Below are positions 43,065 through 51,346 of a stretch of DNA of 64,000 nt, piece by piece. The number at the start of each line of letters is the position of its first letter. Position 1 is the first letter of the stretch. The position numbers were made by a program, and so were the translations under genes. Source of the DNA: Halorubrum xinjiangense (GTDB taxonomy: Archaea; Halobacteriota; Halobacteria; Halobacteriales; Haloferacaceae); contig NZ_FNBO01000009.1 in NCBI RefSeq assembly GCF_900102375.1, positions 62,001 to 126,000 of the forward strand, read 5' to 3'. Below the pieces are notes generated by a model. The model had not been told where the DNA came from, made no database searches, and saw only the letters and a list, made by a program, of their open reading frames with translations.

Positions 43065-45523
43065 CCGAAATCACCCAGGCTCGCCTGTCCGTCGCCGTCG
43101 CCGTCGGCGTCCGCGCCGGCGGTCGCCGCGGCGGAGGCCGAGCGGTCGGGGTCGACGCCGTCGAGCGAGGGGTCCTCGCGGCCGGCGTTCTCCAGGATGC
43201 GCTCGGCGGTGCGCTCGCGGCCGCGGAGCGCGCCCAGCACGACCGCCTTGTCGGCCTCCCGGAGATCCGCGCGGCTTTCGATGCCGGCCTCGTAGAGCCG
43301 GCGGGCGCGCTTACGGCCGACGTTGCGGACGCCGGCGAGGTCGAGCAGCTCCTCGCGGACGCCGTACTCCAGCCGCTTGCGGGCCTCCCGGACCTGAACG
43401 ACGACGTCGCCGTCGATACCCTCCACGTCGCGAGCGAGCGTCTCCGCGGCCCGGAGGAGCCACTCGGCAGTGTCGACCTTGCCGCGGATGTCGCCGGGGC
43501 CGACGCCGTACCGCTCCGCGATCCGGTCTTCGTCGACCTCGTTCGCCCAGTCCTCCAGCAGGCGCGCCGTCTTCAGCGCGGCGAGCCAGTCCTCGAAGCG
43601 CACGTCCTCGTACTCGGAGGGGACGTCGCCGAGGAACTCCGTCTCGCGCTCGTAGCAGACCTCCGTGTACTCCTCGCGGTCGCCGGACTTGAGGTACAGC
43701 TCGTAGGTGTCCGGCGTCCGGCTGACGAGGTGATAGAGGCCGAGCGGGGTGACGGCGGGGGGCTCCGATTGGGTCGCTTCGTTCGACTCCGCACCGGCAT
43801 CGCGCTCTTCGTCGTCCGCCCGCGTGTACGTCGTGAACCCCGGCTCGTCGCCGTCGGCGCCGGGGTCCGCGTCGGCGCCGTCCGCCGGAACGAACGCGCC
43901 GTCCGCGGCGTCGGCGCCCGCGTCCGCGCCGTCCGCCACAGTCCGGAGGCCGTCGAGTATCTCGGCCGCGCTCATCGGGTCGAGGTAGAGCCGCGAGACG
44001 GTGTGGCCGATGCCGGTGGCCGCGAGGCTCTCGCTCCCGCCCTCGCGGTCGCGGTCGACGAAGCCGTTGACCTCGAGGTAGTCGAGGACGGTGTCGGTGA
44101 CCGCGGCGAGGCGCCCCTCGTCGTCGGTCTGGGTCGCGTAGAGGGTGTTATCGAGGAAGGAGAGCAGCCCCTCGCGGGTGGCGGCGAAGCCGGACGCGAC
44201 CGTCGCGAGGACGTGGGTCCGGAGCGCGGGTTCGGCCGCCAGCTTCGAGCGGACCGGCTCGGCCTCGGCCCAGACGTAGCGGTCGAACAGCTCCTCGCGG
44301 GTGTCGGCGTCGTTCGCGAGCAGCACCGCCTCGCCGTAGGGGTCGAGGCCGGGGCGCCCCGCGCGGCCGCACATCTGGTGGACTTCGAGGACGTCGAGGG
44401 GTTTCATCCCGCCGAACTCGCCGTCGTAGCGGCGCCAGTCGCGGACGATCACCCGGCGCGCAGGAGTGTTGACGCCCGCCGCGAGCGTCGGCGTCGCGGA
44501 GACGCACTTGATCAGGCGGTCGCGGAACGCGTCCTCGATCAGGCTGCGGTGTTCGCTCGCGAGGCCGGCGTGGTGGAACGCCGAGCCCTGCTCGACCGCG
44601 TCCGCGAGGTCCTCGGAGGTGTCGGTGTCGGAGACGCCGCGGATCTCCTCGGCCAGTTCGCGGAGGCGGTCGCGCTCGTCGCCGGTGAGCCGCGGCGCGG
44701 TGACCTCGCCCAGCTTGCGGGCCGACGACTCCGCGTTGCGCCGGGAGTTGACGAACACGAGCGAGGAGCCGCCCTGTCCGTCCTCCTCGGTGTCTAAGGC
44801 GTCGGCGACGAGCCGCGCGGTCTGGTCTTCGCCGCGCTCGACGGGCACCTCGCGCTGGCTCCCGTCGTCGAAGTTGATCGCGTTGCCGAAGTGGACGCCC
44901 GTCCGGAGTTCGATGGGTCGCCAGTCGGACTCGACGAGCTCGGCGTCGAGCCAGTTGGCGATGACGTCGGCGTTGCCGACGGTCGCGGAGAGCGCGACCG
45001 TCTGGAGGCCGGGGTTCACCTTGCGGAGCTTCGCGAGGGTGACTTCGAGGGTGGGGCCGCGGTGCGAGTCGTCGACGAGGTGGACCTCGTCGCTGACGAC
45101 GCAGGTGAGGTCGTCGATCCACGGGGCGCCGTTCCGGATGAGCGAGTCCACCTTCTCGGAGGTGGCGACGATGATGTCGCGGCTCGCGAGCCACTCGCCA
45201 TCGGAGTCGTAGTTGCCCGTGGAGACGCCGACCGTGACGCCAAACTCCTCCCAGCGCTCGAACTCGGCCTTCTTCTCGCTGGCGAGCGCGCGCAGCGGAA
45301 CGATGTACAGGGCCTTGCCGCCGCGCTCGATCGAGGAGAGCATCGCCAGCTCGGCGATCAGCGTCTTCCCCGAGGCGGTCGGCACGGCCGCGACGAGGCT
45401 CTCGCCGTCGACGACGCCCGCGTCGACCGCCGCCTCCTGTGGCGGGTACAGCTCCGCGACGCCCTCCGCTTCGAGCGCCTCGCCGACGCCCGCGGGGAGC
45501 CCGGAGAGCGAACTCGGTTCCAT
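43061..45523 (-). CDS. hel308: ATP-dependent DNA helicase Hel308
   Basis: An 820-residue Ski2-like superfamily 2 helicase that unwinds lagging strands at stalled forks. Motif I is [14 protein letters not shown], motif [18 protein letters not shown], motif [20 protein letters not shown] and motif [14 protein letters not shown]. The winged helix, ratchet helices and a C-terminal helix-hairpin-helix ([20 protein letters not shown]) follow. An insertion of about 70 acidic, low-complexity residues ([13 protein letters not shown]... to ...EATQSE) lies near residues 525-595. A small acidic tail ends the protein. It starts 97 bp from structured repeat D. Confidence 0.94.
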   Translation of the reverse strand: MEPSSLSGLPAGVGEALEAEGVAELYPPQEAAVDAGVVDGESLVAAVPTASGKTLIAELAMLSSIERGGKALYIVPLRALASEKKAEFERWEEFGVTVGVSTGNYDSDGEWLASRDIIVATSEKVDSLIRNGAPWIDDLTCVVSDEVHLVDDSHRGPTLEVTLAKLRKVNPGLQTVALSATVGNADVIANWLDAELVESDWRPIELRTGVHFGNAINFDDGSQREVPVERGEDQTARLVADALDTEEDGQGGSSLVFVNSRRNAESSARKLGEVTAPRLTGDERDRLRELAEEIRGVSDTDTSEDLADAVEQGSAFHHAGLASEHRSLIEDAFRDRLIKCVSATPTLAAGVNTPARRVIVRDWRRYDGEFGGMKPLDVLEVHQMCGRAGRPGLDPYGEAVLLANDADTREELFDRYVWAEAEPVRSKLAAEPALRTHVLATVASGFAATREGLLSFLDNTLYATQTDDEGRLAAVTDTVLDYLEVNGFVDRDREGGSESLAATGIGHTVSRLYLDPMSAAEILDGLRTVADGADAGADAADGAFVPADGADADPGADGDEPGFTTYTRADDEERDAGAESNEATQSEPPAVTPLGLYHLVSRTPDTYELYLKSGDREEYTEVCYERETEFLGDVPSEYEDVRFEDWLAALKTARLLEDWANEVDEDRIAERYGVGPGDIRGKVDTAEWLLRAAETLARDVEGIDGDVVVQVREARKRLEYGVREELLDLAGVRNVGRKRARRLYEAGIESRADLREADKAVVLGALRGRERTAERILENAGREDPSLDGVDPDRSASAAATAGADADGDGDGQASLGDFG

Positions 45524-45619
45524 TACCGGAGTCTGGGCCCCGACCCGATTTAAACCGTCGGAAGACCGCGATGAAGGGAGACGGAGGGCGCGGCCGCGAC
45601 CGCCGAAACCGAGGTACCC

Positions 45620-45920
45620 TTATAAATAGATCCGCGGTGGCGCGTGCCTGCGAGGCCGCATCGCGGCCGAGCAGCACGCGCGAGGGAGTCGGCCGGCCGG
45701 AGCGAAGCGGGGGCCGGCCGACGAGGCTGGGGAGGCGTGAGGTGCGGGGCTGTGCGGTCGGGGTGGGACTCAAAGGGGCAGCCGTGAGGAGGGCGCAGGC
45801 GATGTAAGCACTGGAAGGAGCGAACGAAGTGAGCGACTGAAGCGCGCAACGAGCGTGCGCCCTCCTCACGGCTGGGGCTTTGGAGGTGTTCTCCGCCGAT
45901 CCGTTTTCAGTCATTTATAA
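45620..45920 (+). repeat. Structured dispersed repeat, copy D (301 bp, simplest copy)
   Basis: Plus-strand copy between TTATAA (45620) and TTTATAA (45914-45920), one tail unit only. Hairpin I arms 45640-45647 and 45674-45681 (8 bp) with inner stem GGCCGC/GCGGCC. Hairpin II: perfect 11-bp stem 45688-45698 with 45712-45722 around GGAGCGAAGC. Box 2 GTGGGACTCAAAGGGGCAGC at 45763. Hairpin III: perfect 18-bp stem AGCCGTGAGGAGGGCGCA (45780-45797) with 45856-45873. Box 3 GGCTGGGGCTTTGGAGG begins at 45870. It lies between the hel308 start and the convergent end of the methyltransferase gene; the remaining 91 bp to 46011 holds only another CTTATAA at about 45965. Confidence 0.88.
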
Positions 45921-46011
45921 ATATGTGGCTGTGTCTTCGGAGACGGTCGCCGCAGCAACGAATACTTATAAAAAGAGAAACCGGGCGACGACGATCGTAC
46001 ATGGGTATACG

Positions 46012-46689
46012 TCAGGGTGCCACGCCGACCGTCAACAGCGTCCCCCACGTCCGGTAGCGGTCGACCATCGCCTCGCGTGTCTCGTACCCCTCAGTGGGAA
46101 ACGCCGACGCGTCCGGAATCTCCACCTCCCGGTCCGGGATCGCGTCCTGCTCGGCGACGTACAGGCCCGCCTCGCGGAACGCCTCGCGGTACTCTCCGCG
46201 CGACCAGAGCGTCATGTCGACGGAGATGTGCTCCTGCCACGCGTGGGTCGTCTCGCTCTCCTCGAAGTAGTTGACGGCGCAGTAGAAGGTGCCGCCCGGC
46301 TTCAGCACGCGACGGACCTCTTCGAGCGTGTGGACCGGGTCGGCCGCGTAGTAGAACGCCTCCATCGAGAACACGTGGTCGAGCGAGTCGTCGGCGAACG
46401 GGAGCTCGTCGAAGTCGCCGACGAGGTAGCCGACCGCGTCATCGTCGGTGTACCCGCGGGCGTTGCGCGCCATCTCCGGGGCGCCGTCGAGGCCGTAGCC
46501 GCGCCCAATTCCCCGCTCGCGGAGCGCGCGGAGCGCGTAGCCGGAGCCGGTGCCTAAATCGAGGACGGCGTCGCCTTCCTCGGCCGGCATCCGCGCTAAG
46601 ACGTGTTTCGCGGTGTGCCAGTGGCGGTCCTCCATGCCGCGGTCCTTCCCGCTCGCCGCCCACTCGTCGAACTCCTCGCGAACGCTCAT
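46012..46689 (-). CDS. SAM-dependent methyltransferase
   Basis: A 225-residue class I methyltransferase from the ATG at 46689. Motif I AVLDLGTGSGYALRALRERG (SAM loop), the acidic loop GYGLDGAPEMARNARG, motif II FDELPFADDSLDHVFSMEAF and post II VHTLEEVRRVLKPGGTFYCAV are all present. It resembles small-molecule methyltransferases of the UbiE/methyltransf_11 type; the substrate is unknown. The C-terminal half carries family-specific sequence (HAWQEHISVDMTLWSRGEYR). Divergent from the DUF2391-like gene. Confidence 0.88.
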   Translation of the reverse strand: MSVREEFDEWAASGKDRGMEDRHWHTAKHVLARMPAEEGDAVLDLGTGSGYALRALRERGIGRGYGLDGAPEMARNARGYTDDDAVGYLVGDFDELPFADDSLDHVFSMEAFYYAADPVHTLEEVRRVLKPGGTFYCAVNYFEESETTHAWQEHISVDMTLWSRGEYREAFREAGLYVAEQDAIPDREVEIPDASAFPTEGYETREAMVDRYRTWGTLLTVGVAP

Positions 46690-46812
46690 ACGGGCCGCGA
46701 GGGGCGGGCGGGTGAAAATGCGTTCGGAGCGGGGCGGCGGCGAAGGCTCCCACCCGTCGGCGCCGACCGCGAAGCGGCGACGTTTTATTCGCGCCGGGCG
46801 CGTGGAGGAGGT

Positions 46813-47256
46813 ATGAAGCGGCCGAAGGGGCTCCGCCGTCCGACGTACCGGCTGGCGGACTCCGCCCAGCAGGCCGTCGGGGGGTTCCTGCTCGCCGGGC
46901 CGTTCGTCGTCACCGAGGAGGTGTGGGTGCTGGCGGCCGGCATGCACTGGATCCAGGGCGTGGCGACCGCCGGGGTCGTCGCCCTGATCGGCTATGCCGC
47001 GCTCTATCGCGCCGACACGGACCGGGACCCGGACGGCGAACAGGAGATCGCCGGCGTCCCCGCGCGGTTCCTCTCGCTGATGATCGTCGCCTTCGGGTCG
47101 GTGCTGCTGCTGGCGCTCCTCTTTGACGCGCCGGCCACGTTCCTCATCGATCAGGGAATCGCCGGGCGGGAGCTGTGGGAGACGACGCTCAAGGCCGTCG
47201 CCGTCAGCGCGGTGTTCAGCGTCGTCGGCGCGGCGACCGCCGACAGCGTGTTCTGA
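46813..47256 (+). CDS. DUF2391-like integral membrane protein
   Basis: About 147 residues from the ATG at 46813, with four hydrophobic helices (about 24-42, 48-66, 85-106 and 127-145). The pattern AQQAVGGFLLAGPFVVTEEVW resembles the DUF2391 (COG4711) family of membrane proteins. Function unknown. Convergent with the MgtE-half gene at 47292; 35-bp spacing. Confidence 0.75.
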   Translation: MKRPKGLRRPTYRLADSAQQAVGGFLLAGPFVVTEEVWVLAAGMHWIQGVATAGVVALIGYAALYRADTDRDPDGEQEIAGVPARFLSLMIVAFGSVLLLALLFDAPATFLIDQGIAGRELWETTLKAVAVSAVFSVVGAATADSVF

Positions 47257-47291
47257 ACGCGACCGGTTCGTATCCCGCCTTCCGCGCCGGT

Positions 47292-47867
47292 TCACAGCAC
47301 GACCGAGACGACCGCGAAGAGGATCAACACGCCGGCGATGTCACAGAGGTTCGTCACCACGGGGATCGTCGTGTCGTCGGGGTTGAGCCCGACGCGGTAG
47401 GAGACCTCGACGGCGGCGACGCTGGCGACGACGACGAGGACGGCGAGACAGAGCCCGGAGACCAGAGAGATAAGCAGCACCCGGCCGAGCGCGAGCGACC
47501 CGCCGAGCGCGAGGCCGATCCCCCACGCGGCGATCCCCACCGCGCCGAAGACGGTCGCCGCGAGGGCGAACACCGCGCCCGCGTTCGCCCGGAGCGCGGG
47601 GTTCGAGGGGCTGAGCTCGTAGGTCCCCAGGTACAGCTGGGTGGTGAGCCGCGAGCAAGTGATCGACGCGAGGTTGCCGGCCGTGCCGATCTGGACGGGT
47701 ACCAAGACGAGGAGCGCCGGGTACCGCAGAAGGACCGCCTCGTAGGTCTCAAGTACGGTCCCGGAGACGAGCTGAAGCACCGACAGCGCGGCCAGAAGCG
47801 GGATCATCGTCCGGACGATGCGCCATATCGACCACTCGTCGACGGCGGTCGACTGAGGGTCCGTCAC
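47292..47867 (-). CDS. MgtE-type magnesium transporter membrane half, second of pair
   Basis: A 191-residue membrane domain with five hydrophobic segments, matching the MgtE/SLC41 integral domain without the cytoplasmic N and CBS domains. The conserved Mg-path segments are visible as VPVQIGTAGNLASITCSRLTT and GLNPDDTTIPVVTNLCDIAG. It starts at GTG 47867 within a GTGA overlap with the first half, so the two are coupled and likely form a heteromeric channel. Confidence 0.85.
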   Translation of the reverse strand: MTDPQSTAVDEWSIWRIVRTMIPLLAALSVLQLVSGTVLETYEAVLLRYPALLVLVPVQIGTAGNLASITCSRLTTQLYLGTYELSPSNPALRANAGAVFALAATVFGAVGIAAWGIGLALGGSLALGRVLLISLVSGLCLAVLVVVASVAAVEVSYRVGLNPDDTTIPVVTNLCDIAGVLILFAVVSVVL

Positions 47868-48436
47868 GACACCGCCCCCACGACGGCGACCCCGACGAGG
47901 AGGAAGAACACCCCGAACACGTCCCCGAGCGTCGTGACGACCGGCCCGATGACGTTGTCGGGGTCGAGGCCGCGCCGGTAGCCGACGAAGATGACCGCGA
48001 TCAGGACGGTGATCATCAGCACCGCCGAGAGGAACCCGGCGACGACCATCACGCCGACCAGCTGGAAGAGGCTCCCGCCGTCGCCGAAGAGGACGAGCGT
48101 CGCGTAGGTGACGACCGCGATGAACACGGAGACGGTCATCCCGTTGAGGAAGGAGGCCACGACCGCGTTCGTGAGCCGGCGGTCGAGCCGGAACCGCGGC
48201 TCGATGATCCCCTGGTGGAGCCCCGTCGAGAGCCGGGCGCCGAGCGAGCCGTACACCCCCCCGCGGGTGGCGAGGAACGCAGGCAGAAGGAGGAGGAGGC
48301 CGGGGACCTCCGCGATGTTCGCGCGCATGGTGTCGGAGGCGAGTATCGTCCCTGCGAACAGCCCGGCGAGCAGACTGACGCCGATCACCGGAAGCGCCTG
48401 CCGGTAGATGTCGCGCGCGGAGTCGTGCCCGGGCAT
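47864..48436 (-). CDS. MgtE-type magnesium transporter membrane half, first of pair
   Basis: A 190-residue membrane protein from the ATG at 48436. Again a lone MgtE integral domain: LLLLLPAFLATRGGVYGSLGARLST and GLDPDNVIGPVVTTLGDVFG are the counterparts of the segments in the downstream half. In bacteria one MgtE domain dimerises; here two related domains are encoded in tandem, as in eukaryotic SLC41 where they are fused. No regulatory CBS domain is present, so gating must differ from MgtE. Confidence 0.85.
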   Translation of the reverse strand: MPGHDSARDIYRQALPVIGVSLLAGLFAGTILASDTMRANIAEVPGLLLLLPAFLATRGGVYGSLGARLSTGLHQGIIEPRFRLDRRLTNAVVASFLNGMTVSVFIAVVTYATLVLFGDGGSLFQLVGVMVVAGFLSAVLMITVLIAVIFVGYRRGLDPDNVIGPVVTTLGDVFGVFFLLVGVAVVGAVS

Positions 48437-48644
48437 CGAACGCACCGAGGGCGGGCGGGGCAAAAAAACCGACCGGCGCGGGGACGGCCGGCGCACACCT
48501 ATCGGGATCTCCAGACGAAACGGTGGTGGGTCGCGGCGAAGCGGGCGCGGCGGCCGCCGCGAGCGGCGATCGACCCGACGGGGTCGGTCGGTCTCGGAGC
48601 GACCCGTCCCGCATCGTTAAGTCGGTCGGGCGATTGCCGATCCC

Positions 48645-49223
48645 ATGGACTACACGCTCGCCGTCGAGAACGGGCCGGAAACGATACCGGGCGGGACCGG
48701 GCTCCTCCTCGTCCACCCGAGCATCGGCGAGACGGACCGGATCGACACGGACTTCTTAAAAACTGACACCGACGCCTTCCTCGTCGTCTCGACCCGGACC
48801 ACCGCGCGCGAGGTCGAGCAGAAACTGGAGTACTACGACGTCGACGAGACGAAGGCGACCATCCTCGACACGCTCTCCGTCGAGCGCGGCTACTCGCGGC
48901 GCACTGCTGACGACGTCTACTACGTCTCCGCGCCGGACGACCTCGACGGGGTCGTCGACCGCGTGGAGCGGTTCCTCACCGAGAGCGATGGGAAGCGGCG
49001 CGTCTCGGTCGACTCGCTCACCGAGATGGCCTACTACGCCGACGACGACGCGGTGTACGAGGCGGCCGCCGAGATCCTCGACCTCCTCGATGAACACGAC
49101 GCGGTCGGCATCTTCCACCTCTCCGAGGAGGTCCACGAGGTGGCGACGCTCGACCGGTTCCGCGACCTGTTCGACGGCGTCATCGACCTCGACGAGGACG
49201 GAAACGTCGTCGTCGACATCTGA
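48645..49223 (+). CDS. RecA/KaiC-like protein without Walker A, haloarchaeal
   Basis: A 192-residue soluble protein. The strand/helix order (GTGLLLVHPSIGETDRIDTDFL, DAFLVVSTRTTAREVEQKL, ATILDTLSVERGYSRRTADD, HDAVGIFHLSEEVHEVATLD) resembles haloarchaeal KaiC-related proteins, but the P-loop position GGTGLLL lacks a GKT/S, so ATP hydrolysis is unlikely. A regulatory or scaffold role is a guess. TATA-like GTTAAG lies about 26-31 nt upstream. Confidence 0.65.
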   Translation: MDYTLAVENGPETIPGGTGLLLVHPSIGETDRIDTDFLKTDTDAFLVVSTRTTAREVEQKLEYYDVDETKATILDTLSVERGYSRRTADDVYYVSAPDDLDGVVDRVERFLTESDGKRRVSVDSLTEMAYYADDDAVYEAAAEILDLLDEHDAVGIFHLSEEVHEVATLDRFRDLFDGVIDLDEDGNVVVDI

Positions 49224-49270
49224 AACGGGGTTCCGCCGCGGGTGTCCTAGTTCTCGGGGAGGGTGCTCTG

Positions 49271-50188
49271 TCACTCCTCGTCGCCGACGAGCGCCGCGAA
49301 CGTCTTCTCCGCCCACGCGACGGCGTAGGCCGCCCCTCGGTCTCGGTAGGCCGTGGTGTCGAGCGCGCCGTACGGCGCCGGGAGGTCGAGGTCGTGTTTC
49401 ACCGCCGAGCAGGCGTACTCCGTCGCGCTCGGGAACTCCGTGTCGCCGCGCGCGACCTCGCCGGAGAGGTCGCCCAGCCGACCGGAGAGCCGCTCGCCGG
49501 CGTCGATCCACGCGTCGAACAGCCGAGGGTGCTCACCCTCCCACGAGGCGAACGCGTCTCGGGTGTGGAGCCCGACCCACGCGTCGAACAGCGCGTTCGC
49601 GACCTGGAAGACGTCGGTCGGGCCGAACCCGGTCGTCGATTCGCCCGTGTCCGGGTCCGGACGGCGGATCGCCGCGTCGAGGTCGCGGTAGCGGTCGCCG
49701 AAGAAGGGGAAGAACGACTCGGGGAGCCCGGGGGAACTGCCGCCGTTCGAGGCACCACCGTTCGACGCGCCGGAGTTCGCGGCGGCGGCGTCGCCCACGA
49801 CGGCACTCGGCGCCGGCTCGCAGTCGATCTGGACCAGTCGCTCGGCGACGAGGAAGGCGAGGAAGTCGTCCGGGGTCCCCTCCGCGCGCCGCTTGACGAG
49901 GACGGCCGACGGCTCGGTCTGCGTCGTCCGGACGACGGTCCCGTCGCCCGGTAACCCAATGGTGAACGCCGGCCCGGCGTGCTTCCGGAGCAGGTCCGGG
50001 ACCGCCTCCGGGAGCCACTCGGCGGGGTACGACGCGGGGGCGAGCGCGTCGACGAAGAGCCCGAGATCCTCCGCGGCGGCCGGCGGGAGCGTCTCGAAGT
50101 CTGACTCGACGTCGAGGACGGGCGATCCCGGCGCGTAGCGGTCGCGGACCGCCGCGAGGTCGTCGTCGAGCGGCCGGGTCGAGAACAT
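49271..50188 (-). CDS. Conserved haloarchaeal protein
   Basis: About 305 residues from the ATG at 50188. An N-terminal domain (MFSTRPLDDDLAAVRDRYAPGS, AEWLPEAVPDLLRKHAGPAFTIGLPGDGTVV) and a helical C-terminal domain (FFPFFGDRYRDLDAAI, FQVANALFDAWVGLHTRDAF, EYACSAVKHDLDLPAPYGAL) are joined by a Ser/Gly/Asn-rich linker (about 160-180). No known motif. Its ATG overlaps the stop codon of a 29-codon membrane peptide gene (TGATG), so both are translated together. Confidence 0.65.
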   Translation of the reverse strand: MFSTRPLDDDLAAVRDRYAPGSPVLDVESDFETLPPAAAEDLGLFVDALAPASYPAEWLPEAVPDLLRKHAGPAFTIGLPGDGTVVRTTQTEPSAVLVKRRAEGTPDDFLAFLVAERLVQIDCEPAPSAVVGDAAAANSGASNGGASNGGSSPGLPESFFPFFGDRYRDLDAAIRRPDPDTGESTTGFGPTDVFQVANALFDAWVGLHTRDAFASWEGEHPRLFDAWIDAGERLSGRLGDLSGEVARGDTEFPSATEYACSAVKHDLDLPAPYGALDTTAYRDRGAAYAVAWAEKTFAALVGDEE

Positions 50189-50277
50189 CAGCCGAGGACG
50201 TACGAGAGGATGATGAGCACCGAGAGGACGGCCGAGATGCCGACCGTTCCGACCACGATCTTCGTTGATTTGGACAT
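50188..50277 (-). CDS. 29-residue single-pass membrane peptide
   Basis: A short frame from the ATG at 50277 encodes MSKSTKIVVGTVGISAVLSV followed by LIILSYVLG. A basic N-terminus and one hydrophobic helix make a tiny membrane protein. The stop TGA overlaps the ATG of the downstream gene by one base (TGATG), a typical translational coupling, and codon use is host-like. I recall similar small membrane peptides in haloarchaea. Too short for usual gene callers. Confidence 0.7.
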   Translation of the reverse strand: MSKSTKIVVGTVGISAVLSVLIILSYVLG

Positions 50278-50366
50278 GCGCGTCCGTGCGTCCGCCGGTC
50301 GTTAAAATCATCCGGTCCGCGGCAGGCGTGCGGCGATTTTATGTCGTCCGGCGAGAGTGCGAAGGT

Positions 50367-50840
50367 ATGCGAGTTCGCGACGCGGTCGAGGCCGACGCCG
50401 CGGCCCTGGGGTCGATGACTGGCCGGCCCGAAGGCGTCGTCCGCGACATGATCCACGACCGGTCGGTGCGCGTCGCGGTGACCGACGGAGCGGCCGACCG
50501 CGACGGCGCCGGCGACGAGAGAGAGTCGGCGAGTCGGAGCGCCGACGACGGCGCCGACACCCCGGTCGACGCGGTCGACGGGTTCGTCGCGTTCGACGTG
50601 CGCGACGGCGTCGTCCACGTGACGAACGTCGAGGGGAGCTCCGACGCGGTCCGGCGGCTGTTCGAGGAGCCGGTTCGGTTCGGGACCCGGGAGGGGATGC
50701 CCGTCGAGGCTGTCCTCCCGACCGACGGGAGCGCCGGGAACGCGGCCGAAGCCGTCGGGTTCGCGGCGGTCGGCTCGGGGCCCCGGATCGACGGCGCGTC
50801 GACGACGCGGTACCGGTTCGACCCGGAAGAGAGCGACTGA
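50367..50840 (+). CDS. Hypothetical protein, GNAT-like fold suspected
   Basis: About 157 residues from the ATG at 50367 (MRVRDAVEADAAALGSMTGR). The beginning reads like a GNAT acyltransferase first strand-helix, and later VDGFVAFDVRDGVVHVTNVEGS resembles its central strands, but the acetyl-CoA loop (Q/RxxGxG/A) is missing, so catalysis is doubtful. An acidic linker splits the protein at about 45-70. TTTTATG lies about 29 nt upstream of the start. Family not certain. Confidence 0.6.
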   Translation: MRVRDAVEADAAALGSMTGRPEGVVRDMIHDRSVRVAVTDGAADRDGAGDERESASRSADDGADTPVDAVDGFVAFDVRDGVVHVTNVEGSSDAVRRLFEEPVRFGTREGMPVEAVLPTDGSAGNAAEAVGFAAVGSGPRIDGASTTRYRFDPEESD

Positions 50841-51045
50841 GGGTCGGAGCGGACTGAACGCCGATCTCGGTACTCTGGTGAGATCCGTCGCTGATGACGC
50901 ATTCCGGCAGGAACGCCGAGTACAGCGCACATATCACTCGACAGACTACTTCCACCGGAATGTGAATAATTAACACACTGTGTGAGAGAGGAAAAGCGGG
51001 TCGGTTGTCGTCGAGTTGCCGCTCAAGATCGGCGGGTGAGCAAAC

Positions 51046-51255
51046 ATGGGATCAAATCGCAGCTCCGAATCGGAGTTATCCGACACCCAGCAGGCACTCC
51101 TCCAGAGTGCCGTACAGAACTGTTATTTCGAAATACCACGGGGGATTTCGACAACCGAACTGGCCGAAGCGAACGGACTGTCAAGCCGGGAAGCGAGCGA
51201 GGAGATGACCCGCGCTCTCGGTATCGTCTTGCGTGACGCCGGCTTCGATGGGTGA
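51046..51255 (+). CDS. Stand-alone HTH_10 (Bat-type) DNA-binding domain
   Basis: A 69-residue protein that consists of the helix-turn-helix normally found at the C-terminus of haloarchaeal Bat-like regulators: TQQALLQSAVQNCYFEIPRG, STTELAEANGLSSREASEEM. No sensor domain is present. The upstream region is AT-rich and contains a perfect CACACTGTGTG palindrome (50974-50984). The base composition is lower in GC than in neighbours, so transfer or a remnant of a larger regulator is possible. It ends just before a hairpin followed by T residues. Confidence 0.7.
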   Translation: MGSNRSSESELSDTQQALLQSAVQNCYFEIPRGISTTELAEANGLSSREASEEMTRALGIVLRDAGFDG

Positions 51256-51262
51256 CATCCTC

Positions 51263-51286
51263 CCCGCCCTTCAGGGCGGGATTTTT
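51263..51286 (+). terminator. Hairpin followed by T-run (terminator or IS200/IS605-type end)
   Basis: CCCGCCCT (51263-51270) and AGGGCGGG (51273-51280) form an 8-bp stem followed by ATTTTT. This could terminate the HTH_10 transcript. The wider sequence TGACATCCTCCCCGCCC resembles, from memory, right-end hairpins of haloarchaeal IS200/IS605-type elements. No transposase is nearby. A second short hairpin AGCGC/GCGCT lies at about 51316-51330. Confidence 0.6.
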
Positions 51287-51346
51287 CCCTTGTGAATTCG
51301 GCGGGATCGAATTCTAGCGCTTGAGGCGCTAAAACAGACGTTCGAC

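Noticed and set aside
51252-51340. Complete IS200/IS605 insertion sequence
   Set aside because: Only a hairpin resembling an element end is seen; there is no tnpA or tnpB and no left end, so a simple terminator remains possible.
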